NCBI RefSeq assembly: GCF_009903625.1
Contig: NZ_CP047569.1
Coordinates: 3,590,001 to 3,654,000, forward strand
Direction: 5' to 3'
Length of the DNA stretch: 64,000 nt
Origin: Microbulbifer sp. ALW1
GTDB lineage: Bacteria > Pseudomonadota > Gammaproteobacteria > Pseudomonadales > Cellvibrionaceae
Positions 8,453 through 16,867 of the stretch are shown here, piece by piece. The position numbers were made by a program, and so were the translations under genes. Within the stretch, counting starts at the first letter, position 1, and each line of letters opens with the position of its first letter. Below the pieces are notes generated by a model. The model saw only the letters and a list, made by a program, of their open reading frames with translations. It was not told the DNA's origin and searched no databases.

Positions 8453-11400
8453 GTGCCCCCTTTCCCGCGCGCCCTCAAGCGTACTCTCAAGATAGTAGCT
8501 AGCACCCTGCTCCTACTCCTGCTGCTGGGGACCACCGGCTGGCTTTCGCGGCATCACTGGATCCCGCCACTCGCCAATCAGTTTCTGGATGGCATAGAAG
8601 TGCGCCGGATCAACGGTTTGACTATTTCTCGCACAGAACCGGGGCTGGGACTATCGATACAGGCACTCGAACTGGTCAATGAAAACCGGCTGACCGTCCG
8701 CGTACAGGAGTTGCGTCTCGATAAGCTCATGTCCCTTTTCAGGTCGAGCGCCGACCAGAATGGCGACAAGGTAAATCGTGCTGTGCTGACCCTCGGGCGC
8801 GTGGAAATCGCCGCGGAAGCTACGGCGTTGGCCAAACCGGGTAATCAACCCTCTACGTCAAGCGCTTCCGATACCGCCAGCGGACGTTTATCGCCTACAG
8901 TATCAAGTCCCTCTTCCAGCAATGCATCCGCTCGGGATAAAGGGCCGGAACAAGTCAGTATCAGCCGTGGGCTCGCCACCCTGTATGGCTTACCTTTGCA
9001 GAAGTTGCTTATCCATCGACTCATCTGGCTCAACCATATCGATACGCCTCTTTCTCTAGTGGCGACCTTCCGGACCGAAACCGCTCAGGATAAAACCGCG
9101 AATGCTACTGGCCGCCAACTGATTTCTGCGGAATTGACCAGTAGCCGCTGTAGCGAGTGCCGTATTTCCTGGTCACTCGTAAACCAGATATCCAGGGCCA
9201 ATAGTCAGCTGCAACTCTTCCACCAGAATATCCCCGTAGCCGAGCTCTCTGCCGCGCTCACCCGGCGGCAGAATGCAGTGCCCCAAAACACCGTGGTTTG
9301 GGATGCCGAAGCCAAACTGGAAGCCGCTGCGCAACCCTTGCTCAATTTACTCAATGCGGCCGCTATTTCAATGCCCACCTCACCCTTGACCGAGGGAACA
9401 GCGTTGTCGGGAACGCTGAATGCCAGAACCCTGAGCGAATTGCCCGATCAGATTGAGCGGCTGAATGGCCTTAAAGACATCACACTGGAGCTTGGCGCCG
9501 ATGCTTTGCACGTAGAATTGCCGGAAACGATCGGGGGAATCCCCCTGGCCATTTCGGTAAATTCAATCCGACCGCTCGCGGCAAAGGTACCTTCACTGGC
9601 GCCATTTCAGGTGGAATCACTGGCCGGCGAATTCTCCGTTGCGGTCTCCAACCCGGGCTCGAATGCCGTCAATGTATCAAGGCCGGCGACAATATTGAAA
9701 AGCGATATCGCCCTGGCTACTGAAGAACAGATACCCCTGGTGGAATTTAATGGAGAGTACGACCTGGCCCAGGCAAACGATTTGCTTCGCAGTCCGAAAT
9801 GGCAAAAAGTGCTCTCTCCCTATCGTATAGGTCAACTCAGTGGCCTCCATCGCATTACGGGCCGCTTCTCATTGCCAAAAGTCGAGGAGATTTCCAACCG
9901 GATAAAAAACGGTCTAATTCACGATTTTTCCGCGACAATCCACCCCGCGCAAGGTCAAAGTACCGAGCTCACTGTCACGCTACCGGAAAAAAACAACCCA
10001 CTGGCGTTCGCGCAATGGCAACGCATCCACACTCGCCTTTCCACCGAGAGTGGTATTGAAATTTCAGCTGCGGCGTTGCCCGGCAGCGTCACACTGAAAG
10101 CAGCCGACCTGCAAATTGCGTCAACCGCGGGCGCCGGCTCAGAACCACTTTCTTCCGATAGCCCCTCATTGAACGGCCGACTGCAAGCCGTGCAATGCTC
10201 CAGTTTACCGGGTCTGCACTGCCAGCTGCAATTGAAGGCAGAACTTCCGGCACTAGCCGTGGAGGATGCCGCCATGTCATTGAAAGACCTGAGCGTAGAG
10301 TCCTCACTGACCTTGGACAGACCATCAGAAAACACCCAAACGCGCCTGGTATTCCAGGCTTTGAACATTACCGCCGACCAGCTGAAGTCCGGTGCTGTAA
10401 CCATCGACTCGCCAGAAGTGTTCGCGGAAAGGGCTGGCTGTGACATGGAACCGGACACCCTTCGCTGTAACAGCCCGCAGCTGGCGCTCAGCCTGGCGCC
10501 CCTGACGCTAGTGGATAATCAACTCAGCGGTGTACTGTTCCTTGAGGAGCTCACTATTGAGAAAAAACCCTGGGAGAAAAAACCCTGGGAGAAAAAATCT
10601 GGGGAGAAACAGTCTCTGAAGCAACTCCCACAGACAAATAGTGCAACACCTGAGGGCAAACGCGATAAGCAGGTGAGCGAGGGAACACCATCAATCAGTG
10701 CTGCCGCCAAGTTTCACACCGACTCGCTCAACGTGACGGCACTCGGGCAGTACAAAACTACCTTCGCTTCAAAAGGGCAACTCAGGCTAAGCAATGATCT
10801 CGTCACCGGCAACGGACAGGTTACCAGTGGCCCGCTGAGTATCGAGACCAGTTGGAAGCACAATCTGAAGACCGGCCAGGGCAGCAGTCACTTGAACCTG
10901 CCACAGGCCACATTCACGCCGGTCAGCCCACTAAGCCACGCTATCCAGGGATTGCCCGCGGATATCGTCGACGGCACATTGAGCGCCGATGCAAAGGTAC
11001 ACTGGCCGCAATCAGACCGGGATCAGGTAACCCTGTCGATGGAGAACGCCGCGATCCAGTACGGGGATACGGTCGCGGTCGGCATCAACCTGTCGACCAC
11101 CTTGCTACAGCAATCCGGCAACTGGGTAACCCCCACACCAGCACCGGTATCGATACAGAAAGTCGACGCGGGTGTCGCGATCGAAAACCTGCATTTTTCC
11201 CTTTCCGCTGCCAACTCTGGGGATGTAACACTCCAGCGCTTTGCCGCCGAGCTTCTGGACGGCGTGCTGACCTCCGATGCGCTGACCTGGAGCCTAAAAG
11301 GTGAGGAGCGGCAATCGCTCCTGCAGTTCACGGGTATTTCGATGGGTGCACTGGCGAAAGAAATGGAGTCCCAGAACTTTGCCGCCAGCGGGCTTCTGGA

Positions 11401-11773
11401 CGCCACCATTCCCATCACTGCCGATGCCCTGGGCATCACCGTTGAAAACGGTACTCTACAATCCCGGGCGCCCGGTGGGCGGCTGCGGTATTACGGCGCA
11501 TTTTCCCCCAGCATGCTGGGCAGTAACCCCCAGCTGAAACTGCTGGCGGGCGCCCTGGAGGATTACAACTATCAGGACATTCGTGGCACCATCACCTATC
11601 CCTTGAGCGGCGACCTGACACTCAATCTCAAATTGACCGGACGCAGTGCCGCCATTGATGCCAACCGGGATCTGATCATCAACCTCAATCTGGAAAACAA
11701 CATCCCGACCATGTTGCGCTCCCTGCAAGCCAGCCGCGACCTTACGGATGTGCTGGAGCAGCAGGTACAATAG
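8453..11773 (+). CDS. ydbH: YdbH-like AsmA-superfamily intermembrane lipid transport protein
   Basis: A very long protein (1106 residues from the GTG at 8453) with one N-terminal membrane anchor at about residues 12-31 and a long beta-rich body of the YdbH/dicarboxylate-transport family. In E. coli YdbH spans the periplasm and, with TamB and YhdP, moves phospholipid between the inner and outer membranes. The family call rests on overall layout and on the next two genes being ynbE and ydbL homologues, as in E. coli. An upstream GTG at 8354 is in frame but has no ribosome site and would overlap the divergent ggt start; the GTG at 8453 has GAGG 5 bases before it. A tandem EKKPW repeat sits near residue 705. 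Confidence 0.82.
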   Translation: MPPFPRALKRTLKIVASTLLLLLLLGTTGWLSRHHWIPPLANQFLDGIEVRRINGLTISRTEPGLGLSIQALELVNENRLTVRVQELRLDKLMSLFRSSADQNGDKVNRAVLTLGRVEIAAEATALAKPGNQPSTSSASDTASGRLSPTVSSPSSSNASARDKGPEQVSISRGLATLYGLPLQKLLIHRLIWLNHIDTPLSLVATFRTETAQDKTANATGRQLISAELTSSRCSECRISWSLVNQISRANSQLQLFHQNIPVAELSAALTRRQNAVPQNTVVWDAEAKLEAAAQPLLNLLNAAAISMPTSPLTEGTALSGTLNARTLSELPDQIERLNGLKDITLELGADALHVELPETIGGIPLAISVNSIRPLAAKVPSLAPFQVESLAGEFSVAVSNPGSNAVNVSRPATILKSDIALATEEQIPLVEFNGEYDLAQANDLLRSPKWQKVLSPYRIGQLSGLHRITGRFSLPKVEEISNRIKNGLIHDFSATIHPAQGQSTELTVTLPEKNNPLAFAQWQRIHTRLSTESGIEISAAALPGSVTLKAADLQIASTAGAGSEPLSSDSPSLNGRLQAVQCSSLPGLHCQLQLKAELPALAVEDAAMSLKDLSVESSLTLDRPSENTQTRLVFQALNITADQLKSGAVTIDSPEVFAERAGCDMEPDTLRCNSPQLALSLAPLTLVDNQLSGVLFLEELTIEKKPWEKKPWEKKSGEKQSLKQLPQTNSATPEGKRDKQVSEGTPSISAAAKFHTDSLNVTALGQYKTTFASKGQLRLSNDLVTGNGQVTSGPLSIETSWKHNLKTGQGSSHLNLPQATFTPVSPLSHAIQGLPADIVDGTLSADAKVHWPQSDRDQVTLSMENAAIQYGDTVAVGINLSTTLLQQSGNWVTPTPAPVSIQKVDAGVAIENLHFSLSAANSGDVTLQRFAAELLDGVLTSDALTWSLKGEERQSLLQFTGISMGALAKEMESQNFAASGLLDATIPITADALGITVENGTLQSRAPGGRLRYYGAFSPSMLGSNPQLKLLAGALEDYNYQDIRGTITYPLSGDLTLNLKLTGRSAAIDANRDLIINLNLENNIPTMLRSLQASRDLTDVLEQQVQ
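10559..10603 (+). repeat. Three tandem 15-bp units inside ydbH
   Basis: GAGAAAAAACCCTGG occurs twice in a row and then once in a degenerate form. It encodes EKKPW-EKKPW-EKKSG, a charged insert in the YdbH-like protein. Unit length is a multiple of three, so copy-number change would keep the frame. Confidence 0.85.
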
Positions 11774-11997
11774 ATAAGCGGACAGGAGTGAACAGAAACT
11801 GGTGGAACCACACGAACAACCAACAACAATATGAAATCGAGCGATATACGCAGAATTAGACCATTATGGCTGGCGTTCAGTCGCGGTTAATTTTGCACCA
11901 TCTATAGTAACCATCAACTCTCCCCAGGCTGCCGTCCAGGAGTGGTATTTACCCGGCCATAGCAGACCCTAAAGGCTGAGAAACACAGGAGTATTCA

Positions 11998-12210
11998 GTG
12001 AATCCAACAGGCATCAAAAAGCGCTCGAGCATTGTGCTCGCGCTGATATTGGGAGCAGCGGTGACGTCCGCCTGCACGCCAACCGTCGCGGTACAGGCCC
12101 CCAGTGAGCCAATCACCGTCAATCTGAATGTCAAAATCGAACATGAAATCCGCGTCAAGGTGGACAAAGAGCTGGATAACCTGTTCGAAGATAAAGAAGG
12201 AATCTTCTGA
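11998..12210 (+). CDS. ynbE: YnbE-like small lipoprotein
   Basis: A 70-residue lipoprotein with a hydrophobic signal and the acylated cysteine at residue 26 (VTSAC). The mature part carries the family pattern ITVNLNVKIEHEI and an acidic C-terminus. In E. coli YnbE sits in the outer membrane, forms a beta-stranded multimer and receives the end of YdbH to complete the bridge. The GTG start has AGGAG 7 bases upstream. It lies 224 bases after ydbH and 76 bases before ydbL, so the three probably form one functional set. Confidence 0.88.
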   Translation: MNPTGIKKRSSIVLALILGAAVTSACTPTVAVQAPSEPITVNLNVKIEHEIRVKVDKELDNLFEDKEGIF

Positions 12211-12286
12211 TTTGCCGGATCATCAACCCGTTGATGCCCCATCAGAATGTTGAACCAATACAGAATTTGCCAAGGAACCCAATGCC

Positions 12287-12631
12287 ATGCCAACCAAAGC
12301 ATCGTTTAAAAAATTGATCGCTGGCCTGTTTTCGTTAAGCCTTTTCCTTGCCGTCCCTGCCAGTGCCATCACCCTGAAAGAGGCACAGAGCCAGGGGCTG
12401 GTGGGTGAAGCCAATAGTGGCTATATCGCGCCAGTACAGAGCGGATCCCCGGAAATTGAAAAGCTTGTTGCAGAGGTTAACAACAAGCGCAAAGCGGAAT
12501 ACGCAGCAATTGCCAAGCGTAACAATATTGATATCAGCCAGGTGGCGGCACGGGCCGCAGAGAAACTGGAAGCGCGCCTCGCCAAGGGCGAGTATTACCA
12601 GGACAACTTGGGGCGCTGGAAGCAGAAATAA
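12287..12631 (+). CDS. ydbL: YdbL family (DUF1318) periplasmic protein
   Basis: A 114-residue secreted protein with a signal peptide ending near PASA and a DUF1318 body (LKEAQSQGLVGEANSGYIAP, then helices, ending in GEYYQDNLGRWKQK). In E. coli YdbL is the third gene of the ydbH-ynbE-ydbL operon and has been proposed to modulate the YdbH-YnbE bridge as a chaperone-like factor. AAGGAA precedes the ATG. It is followed by a terminator shared with rpoS. Confidence 0.88.
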   Translation: MPTKASFKKLIAGLFSLSLFLAVPASAITLKEAQSQGLVGEANSGYIAPVQSGSPEIEKLVAEVNNKRKAEYAAIAKRNNIDISQVAARAAEKLEARLAKGEYYQDNLGRWKQK

Positions 12632-12644
12632 TCATTCAGCCATT

Positions 12645-12682
12645 AAAAAACCCCGCAACCCAAATCTGGATTGCGGGGTTTA
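12645..12682. terminator. Bidirectional terminator between ydbL and rpoS
   Basis: AACCCCGCAA (12649-12658) pairs with TTGCGGGGTT (12671-12680) with an A run before and T bases after. It separates the convergent ends of ydbL (12631) and rpoS (12721). Confidence 0.85.
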
Positions 12683-12720
12683 ATCAGGGAAATGATTAAT
12701 CGCTGATTGCCTGGTAACCG

Positions 12721-13791
12721 TTACAGGTTGGCAAACAGAGACATGCCATCCAGTCCCTGACTCTCCATCACTTCACGCAGACGCTTCAGGGCGTCTACCT
12801 GGATTTGCCGCACGCGCTCCCGGGTAAGCCCGATTTCGCGGCCAACTTCTTCCAGTGTACTGGCTTCGTAGCCGCGCAGGCCAAAGCGGCGGGAAACCAC
12901 TTCACACTGCTTGTCCGGAAGCTCGCCGAGCCAGCGGTTGATGCTGTCAAACAAGTCCTTGTCTTGCAGCAATTCCGCCGGATCAGATTCCTGTTGATCC
13001 GGAATAGTATCGACTAACGTCTTTTCAGAAGATGGGCCTATTGGTGTGTCTACCGACGTCACACGCTCGTTAAGACCCAGCATGCGTTCAACGTCTTCAA
13101 CCGGCTTTTCCAGCAGATTGGCAATTTCTTCCGCTGACGGTTCATGATCCAGCTTCTGTGCCAGTTCGCGGGAAGCGCGCAGGTAAACGTTGAGTTCTTT
13201 CACCACGTGAATGGGCAGGCGAATCGTACGCGTCTGATTCATGATCGCACGTTCTATCGTCTGGCGAATCCACCAGGTGGCATAGGTGGAGAAACGGAAA
13301 CCGCGCTCAGGGTCAAACTTTTCTACGGCGCGGATAAGGCCGAGGTTGCCCTCTTCAATCAGGTCCAGCAAAGCCAGGCCACGACTGACATAACGGCGGG
13401 CGATTTTCACAACCAGTCTCAGGTTGCTTTCAATCATGCGCTTACGCGCTGCCGCATCACCTCGTAGGGCCTTGCGTGCATAGTAAACTTCTTCTTCTGC
13501 CGTCAGCAGAGGAGAGAAACCGATTTCGTTGAGATATAACTGAGTGGCGTCTAGGTTCTTTGCCCCGTGGGCATCATCTAATTTACGAACAGATGTTTTC
13601 TGGGAGGAGGTTTTTGTTGTTTGAGTATTTGCTTTCTGCGAGATTGTTTCAGAGTTTTTTTTTGAAGCCTTACTCCGAGAGCGGCTTGCTTTAGTTTCGG
13701 ATCCCGATGTGGATTTTTCGCAATCCATCGGTTCGGGTGAAAGATCGGCTCTGGAGCCAAATTCCAGATGATCGTGACGTTGTGCTTCCAT
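12721..13791 (-). CDS. rpoS: RNA polymerase sigma factor RpoS
   Basis: The stationary-phase/general stress sigma factor, 356 residues from the ATG at 13791. That start is chosen because AAGGAG lies about 9 bases upstream; the frame stays open further to a GTG at 13896, which lacks spacing for a ribosome site. Region 1.2 ([12 protein letters not shown]), region 2 ([33 protein letters not shown]) and region 4 ([21 protein letters not shown]) are all intact. Before region 1.2 there is a low-complexity Ser/Thr/Lys-rich stretch of roughly 45 residues that makes the protein longer than E. coli RpoS (330). Its DNA contains a nine-A run (13655-13663). nlpD lies upstream on the same strand, the usual arrangement. 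Confidence 0.96.
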   Translation of the reverse strand: MEAQRHDHLEFGSRADLSPEPMDCEKSTSGSETKASRSRSKASKKNSETISQKANTQTTKTSSQKTSVRKLDDAHGAKNLDATQLYLNEIGFSPLLTAEEEVYYARKALRGDAAARKRMIESNLRLVVKIARRYVSRGLALLDLIEEGNLGLIRAVEKFDPERGFRFSTYATWWIRQTIERAIMNQTRTIRLPIHVVKELNVYLRASRELAQKLDHEPSAEEIANLLEKPVEDVERMLGLNERVTSVDTPIGPSSEKTLVDTIPDQQESDPAELLQDKDLFDSINRWLGELPDKQCEVVSRRFGLRGYEASTLEEVGREIGLTRERVRQIQVDALKRLREVMESQGLDGMSLFANL

Positions 13792-13860
13792 TTCCCCAAC
13801 TCCTTGTACTTTGCCTGTATCAGCCGCATCTAAAGCTTGCGATCGCTGAACAACCGGTCG

Positions 13861-13910
13861 CTGTCGACGCGACAGCCTCCGTTCCTGGCAACTCACCTCC
13901 GTTGGTGAGT
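13861..13910 (-). promoter_or_regulatory. Folded leader of rpoS
   Basis: Two short hairpins lie 70-120 bases upstream of the rpoS start: CTGTCG-acg-CGACAG (13861-13875) and ACTCACC/GGTGAGT (13891-13910). They fall in the region that would be the 5' part of an rpoS message. Leader folding controls rpoS translation in enteric bacteria, so a similar role is possible here, but the sequences are not homologous to any leader I recognise. Confidence 0.35.
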
Positions 13911-14041
13911 CTTGTCACTGCAGGGCAGTTACTGCCGATCCCGGTGACTACCTCAAGTGGTTATCAATAAAAGTCCATTTTTATTACACAACAGCGTAAA
14001 GACAGGCAGATACTCGCACCGACTAACCAACACTGAGCAAA

Positions 14042-14875
14042 TCAAGGTAAGTAGGCCATGGGGTCTACCGGCTGACCATTCCGACGAATTTCAAAGTGGA
14101 GCATATCGCGGTCGGTACCACTTGAACCCAGTTCCGCTATCCGTTGCCCCGCCTTGACCGCCGTACCCTCGCCAACAAGTAACTTGTCGTTGTGGGCATA
14201 AGCACTGAGGAACTCCTCGCTGTGCTTGATGATCAGAAGCTTGCCGTAACCTCTCAGTGCGCTTCCGGCGTAAATCACTGTGCCATCCGCTGCTGCCTGA
14301 ACAGATTCCCCCTTTTTCCCGGCGATATCAACACCCTTTCGCAGGGGGTCGTTGGGCTGGAAGCGGGCAAGCACCCGGCCCCGCACTGGCCAGTGCCAAT
14401 TTATGTCAAATTTGTTTCTGGCCGAATTTGACGATTTTTTTGCCACCTTGACCGGCTGTTTTACTACCTTAGGCGGAGGCTTTCTGGTCACTTTAACCGG
14501 CTGCTTCGCCGCAACCTTTGGCGCTGCTTTAACCGCTACAGGTACGCGCCCGGTGAGCTGCAGACGTTGCCCAGGGAAAATACGATAGGGCGAAGGAATG
14601 CGATTTATCGCCGCTAAGTCTTTGAAATCCTTACTATATCTCCAAGCGATCGAATAAAGCGTCTCGCCTTTGCTGACAGTGTGATGCTGGATTCTCTGAC
14701 TGGGCGGTTGATTTAAAGATGAGGTGGGCGCCAGATTGCTGGCACAGGATACGACGCCGACACTCAGGGTAAGAATGACAAAAACCTTATGCGCCAAAAG
14801 GGACAAATGGCGCACATTGCGTGGCCAACTTTCCGATTTAGAGCCTTCAGAGTGTCGATTAATACGCCGTTTCAT
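14042..14875 (-). CDS. nlpD: NlpD-type lipoprotein, activator of amidase
   Basis: A 277-residue lipoprotein: signal with acylated Cys44 (GVVSC), a LysM peptidoglycan-binding domain at about 65-108 (HHTVSKGETLYSIAWRYS), a Lys/Pro/Val-rich linker built from repeated KxPPKVVKQPVKV-like units, and a C-terminal LytM/M23 domain. The zinc site is degenerate: RKGVDIAG has Lys where the first His should be, and DMLHFEIR lacks one His of the HxH pair. This matches E. coli NlpD, which does not cut peptidoglycan itself but activates AmiC during cell separation. It lies immediately upstream of rpoS. Confidence 0.95.
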   Translation of the reverse strand: MKRRINRHSEGSKSESWPRNVRHLSLLAHKVFVILTLSVGVVSCASNLAPTSSLNQPPSQRIQHHTVSKGETLYSIAWRYSKDFKDLAAINRIPSPYRIFPGQRLQLTGRVPVAVKAAPKVAAKQPVKVTRKPPPKVVKQPVKVAKKSSNSARNKFDINWHWPVRGRVLARFQPNDPLRKGVDIAGKKGESVQAAADGTVIYAGSALRGYGKLLIIKHSEEFLSAYAHNDKLLVGEGTAVKAGQRIAELGSSGTDRDMLHFEIRRNGQPVDPMAYLP

Positions 14876-14955
14876 TATTCTCTTTTTACATCAAAGGGGT
14901 GCATTTATGGAAAAAGTGTCTAAAGAAAACTGCTTTTTTCGCACTTGCAAGCGAT

Positions 14956-15008
14956 AGAAAAATTGGCATTTTCCCCGGAAAACGACCAATCGTATTTTCG
15001 GGGGAAAT
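14956..15008 (-). terminator. Probable terminator after the DUF368 gene
   Basis: On the minus strand ATTTCCCCCGAAAA can pair with TTTTCCGGGGAAAAT around a 12-base loop (14968-15008), followed within a few bases by a run of five T. It lies between the end of the DUF368 gene and the start of nlpD. The stem has a mismatch or bulge, so the call is moderate. Confidence 0.4.
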
Positions 15009-15080
15009 CCCTGGTAACAGACCTGCAAGTCAGCCGGAAATTCCCGGTAATCCAGCGGCAACCAGGATGTCAGATTTCAG

Positions 15081-16037
15081 TCACGACGCTTGTACGACTT
15101 TTCCTACATTGCGCCAGTGCAACCACTCGATGGCCAGCACCAGCGCCACTGCGGAAAGCGCGGCCAGCGTCGCACCCACGATATAGGAAGGCTGGCCAGC
15201 CACCGCGGCGAAATCTGCCGGAAGCGCGTTAGACATCATCGGTGCCAGCTTTCCGCTCGCCAGTTCCCCTGCCATGGCGTCCGTAGGTAATTTCCAGGGC
15301 CAAACAATTTTCAGGCTACCCAGCAACACTCCCACCAGAAACGACAGAGTTATTGAGGGAAAGCGGTGCATCAACCAGGACAGCAGGCGACTGAACAGTA
15401 ACAAACCACTGGCTGCGCCGGCGCCAAACCATACAAGTGCACCCAGCTGCAACTGATGCACAGCCGCAATCACCTGGGGGTAGATCCCGATCATCAGCAA
15501 AATAAAGGAACCGGAGATTCCAGGCAGGATCATGGCGCAAATCGCCACTGCACCGGACACAAAGAGCGTTGTCGGCGTGGCGGTTATCTCGGTGGGGCGC
15601 ATTTCACTCACCAGAATAGCGAGCGCGATGCCCAGCACTACCGCCAGGCCGCATTGCCAGGTCCACTGCGGAACCCGCCGGGCAATGGGCACTACCGAGG
15701 CTAGGATCAACCCGAAAAAGAAACTCCAAACCACAATGGGGTAATTCGCCAAAAGGAAACTGATCAATTTGGCGAGACTGAAGATGCTGACTAGGATGCC
15801 CGCAAACAGCGCCAGCAGGAAGCTGCCGTTCACCTGCCGCCAGGCCGCCGCGAATCCCTCGCGCAGCAGGGTGGTCAGGGTGTGGGGGCCGATACGGCTG
15901 AGGGAATCCAGCAACTCTTGGTAAATACCGGTGATAAAAGCAATAGTGCCGCCGGACACACCGGGCACAACATCAGCAGCGCCCATCGCCAACCCCCGGG
16001 CCGCGACACCCCAGTAGCGGCTTCGAAACAGAGACAT
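15081..16037 (-). CDS. popT: DUF368 membrane protein, PopT-like polyprenyl-phosphate transporter
   Basis: A 318-residue multi-pass inner-membrane protein of the DUF368 family. Landmarks are GAADVVPGVSGGTIAFITG near the N-terminus and MILPGISGSFILLMIG in the middle, the paired glycine-rich repeats of the family, plus about eight hydrophobic segments. DUF368 members in Vibrio and Staphylococcus (PopT) return undecaprenyl phosphate across the membrane for reuse in envelope synthesis; that role is assigned here by family only. Its ATG overlaps the pcm stop by one base (TGATG), so the two are translationally coupled. Confidence 0.85.
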   Translation of the reverse strand: MSLFRSRYWGVAARGLAMGAADVVPGVSGGTIAFITGIYQELLDSLSRIGPHTLTTLLREGFAAAWRQVNGSFLLALFAGILVSIFSLAKLISFLLANYPIVVWSFFFGLILASVVPIARRVPQWTWQCGLAVVLGIALAILVSEMRPTEITATPTTLFVSGAVAICAMILPGISGSFILLMIGIYPQVIAAVHQLQLGALVWFGAGAASGLLLFSRLLSWLMHRFPSITLSFLVGVLLGSLKIVWPWKLPTDAMAGELASGKLAPMMSNALPADFAAVAGQPSYIVGATLAALSAVALVLAIEWLHWRNVGKVVQAS

Positions 16038-16708
16038 CAGCGCACTACCCCACTCAACAAGGGCACGAAGCGCACTGGCTCAGCCTTTTCAACATCAAAG
16101 CGACTGCCGTCTTCACTGCGAGTGACGATGGTCAGGTACTGACGGTCACTGCCCACCGGAATCACCAGCACCCCACCCGGGGCCAGTTGCTCGCGTAACT
16201 CATCGGGAATGCTGGCCGGGGCTGCGGCGCACAGAATCGCATCATAGGGGCCCTGCTCCGGCCACCCGAAACCGCCGCTGCTGAGGCGCATTTCCACATT
16301 GAAGATACCCAGCTCGCGCATTCGCTGACGGGCCTTGATCAACAGTGGCTCAACCCGCTCTACCGAATAGAGCTTGTCGACCAGGCGGGCAAGAATGGCG
16401 GTCTGGTAACCGGAACCCGCCCCCACTTCCAGCACGCGTGCACGTGAGCGCGCCCGGCTCATCAGGAGTTCGGTCATGCGGGCCACGATATAGGGTTGGG
16501 AGATGGTCTGACCGTAACCGATGGGCAGCGCCGTGTCTTCGTAGGCGCGAATCGCCAGGGCCTCGTCCAGAAACAGGTGCCGAGGGGTGGATGCCATAAC
16601 ATCCAACACCTCTTCATTGCTGATACCTTCGTCTCGCAACCGCTGAATCAGGCGATTGCGAGTGCGCTGGGAGGTCATGCCCAGGCCTTCGTGTCTAAAT
16701 CGGTCCAT
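16037..16708 (-). CDS. pcm: Protein-L-isoaspartate O-methyltransferase
   Basis: Repairs damaged isoaspartyl residues by S-adenosylmethionine-dependent methylation in the cytoplasm. The SAM-binding motif VLEVGAGSGYQTA and the family block TALPIGYGQTISQPYIVARM are clear, and the C-terminus ends in VRFVPLL as usual. The frame is open to an ATG at 16795, but homologues begin near GMTSQRTRNRLI; the ATG at 16708 (223 residues) is chosen, with 16678 as an alternative that has GAAGG 7 bases ahead. The gene normally follows surE; here it follows truD after a 159-base gap with no surE. Confidence 0.94.
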   Translation of the reverse strand: MDRFRHEGLGMTSQRTRNRLIQRLRDEGISNEEVLDVMASTPRHLFLDEALAIRAYEDTALPIGYGQTISQPYIVARMTELLMSRARSRARVLEVGAGSGYQTAILARLVDKLYSVERVEPLLIKARQRMRELGIFNVEMRLSSGGFGWPEQGPYDAILCAAAPASIPDELREQLAPGGVLVIPVGSDRQYLTIVTRSEDGSRFDVEKAEPVRFVPLLSGVVR

Positions 16709-16867
16709 AAGAACGCACAGTCTCCCTGCAAGCGAAGCGCCGTTGCCCATTCCCCAAGCAACCCCTAGAAAGCTCCAACATCTAGATGGTTCCAATAATA
16801 AGGTGATGACGCCTTCGACGACTGGCCGGGGTCACCACTGTGCCACCGGTCACATTTTTGTTGTCGT

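Noticed and set aside
13578..13829. An 83-codon ORF overlapping the rpoS N-terminus
   Set aside because: It is the alternative frame of the low-complexity linker; it is relevant only as the frame entered after loss of one A in the A-run.
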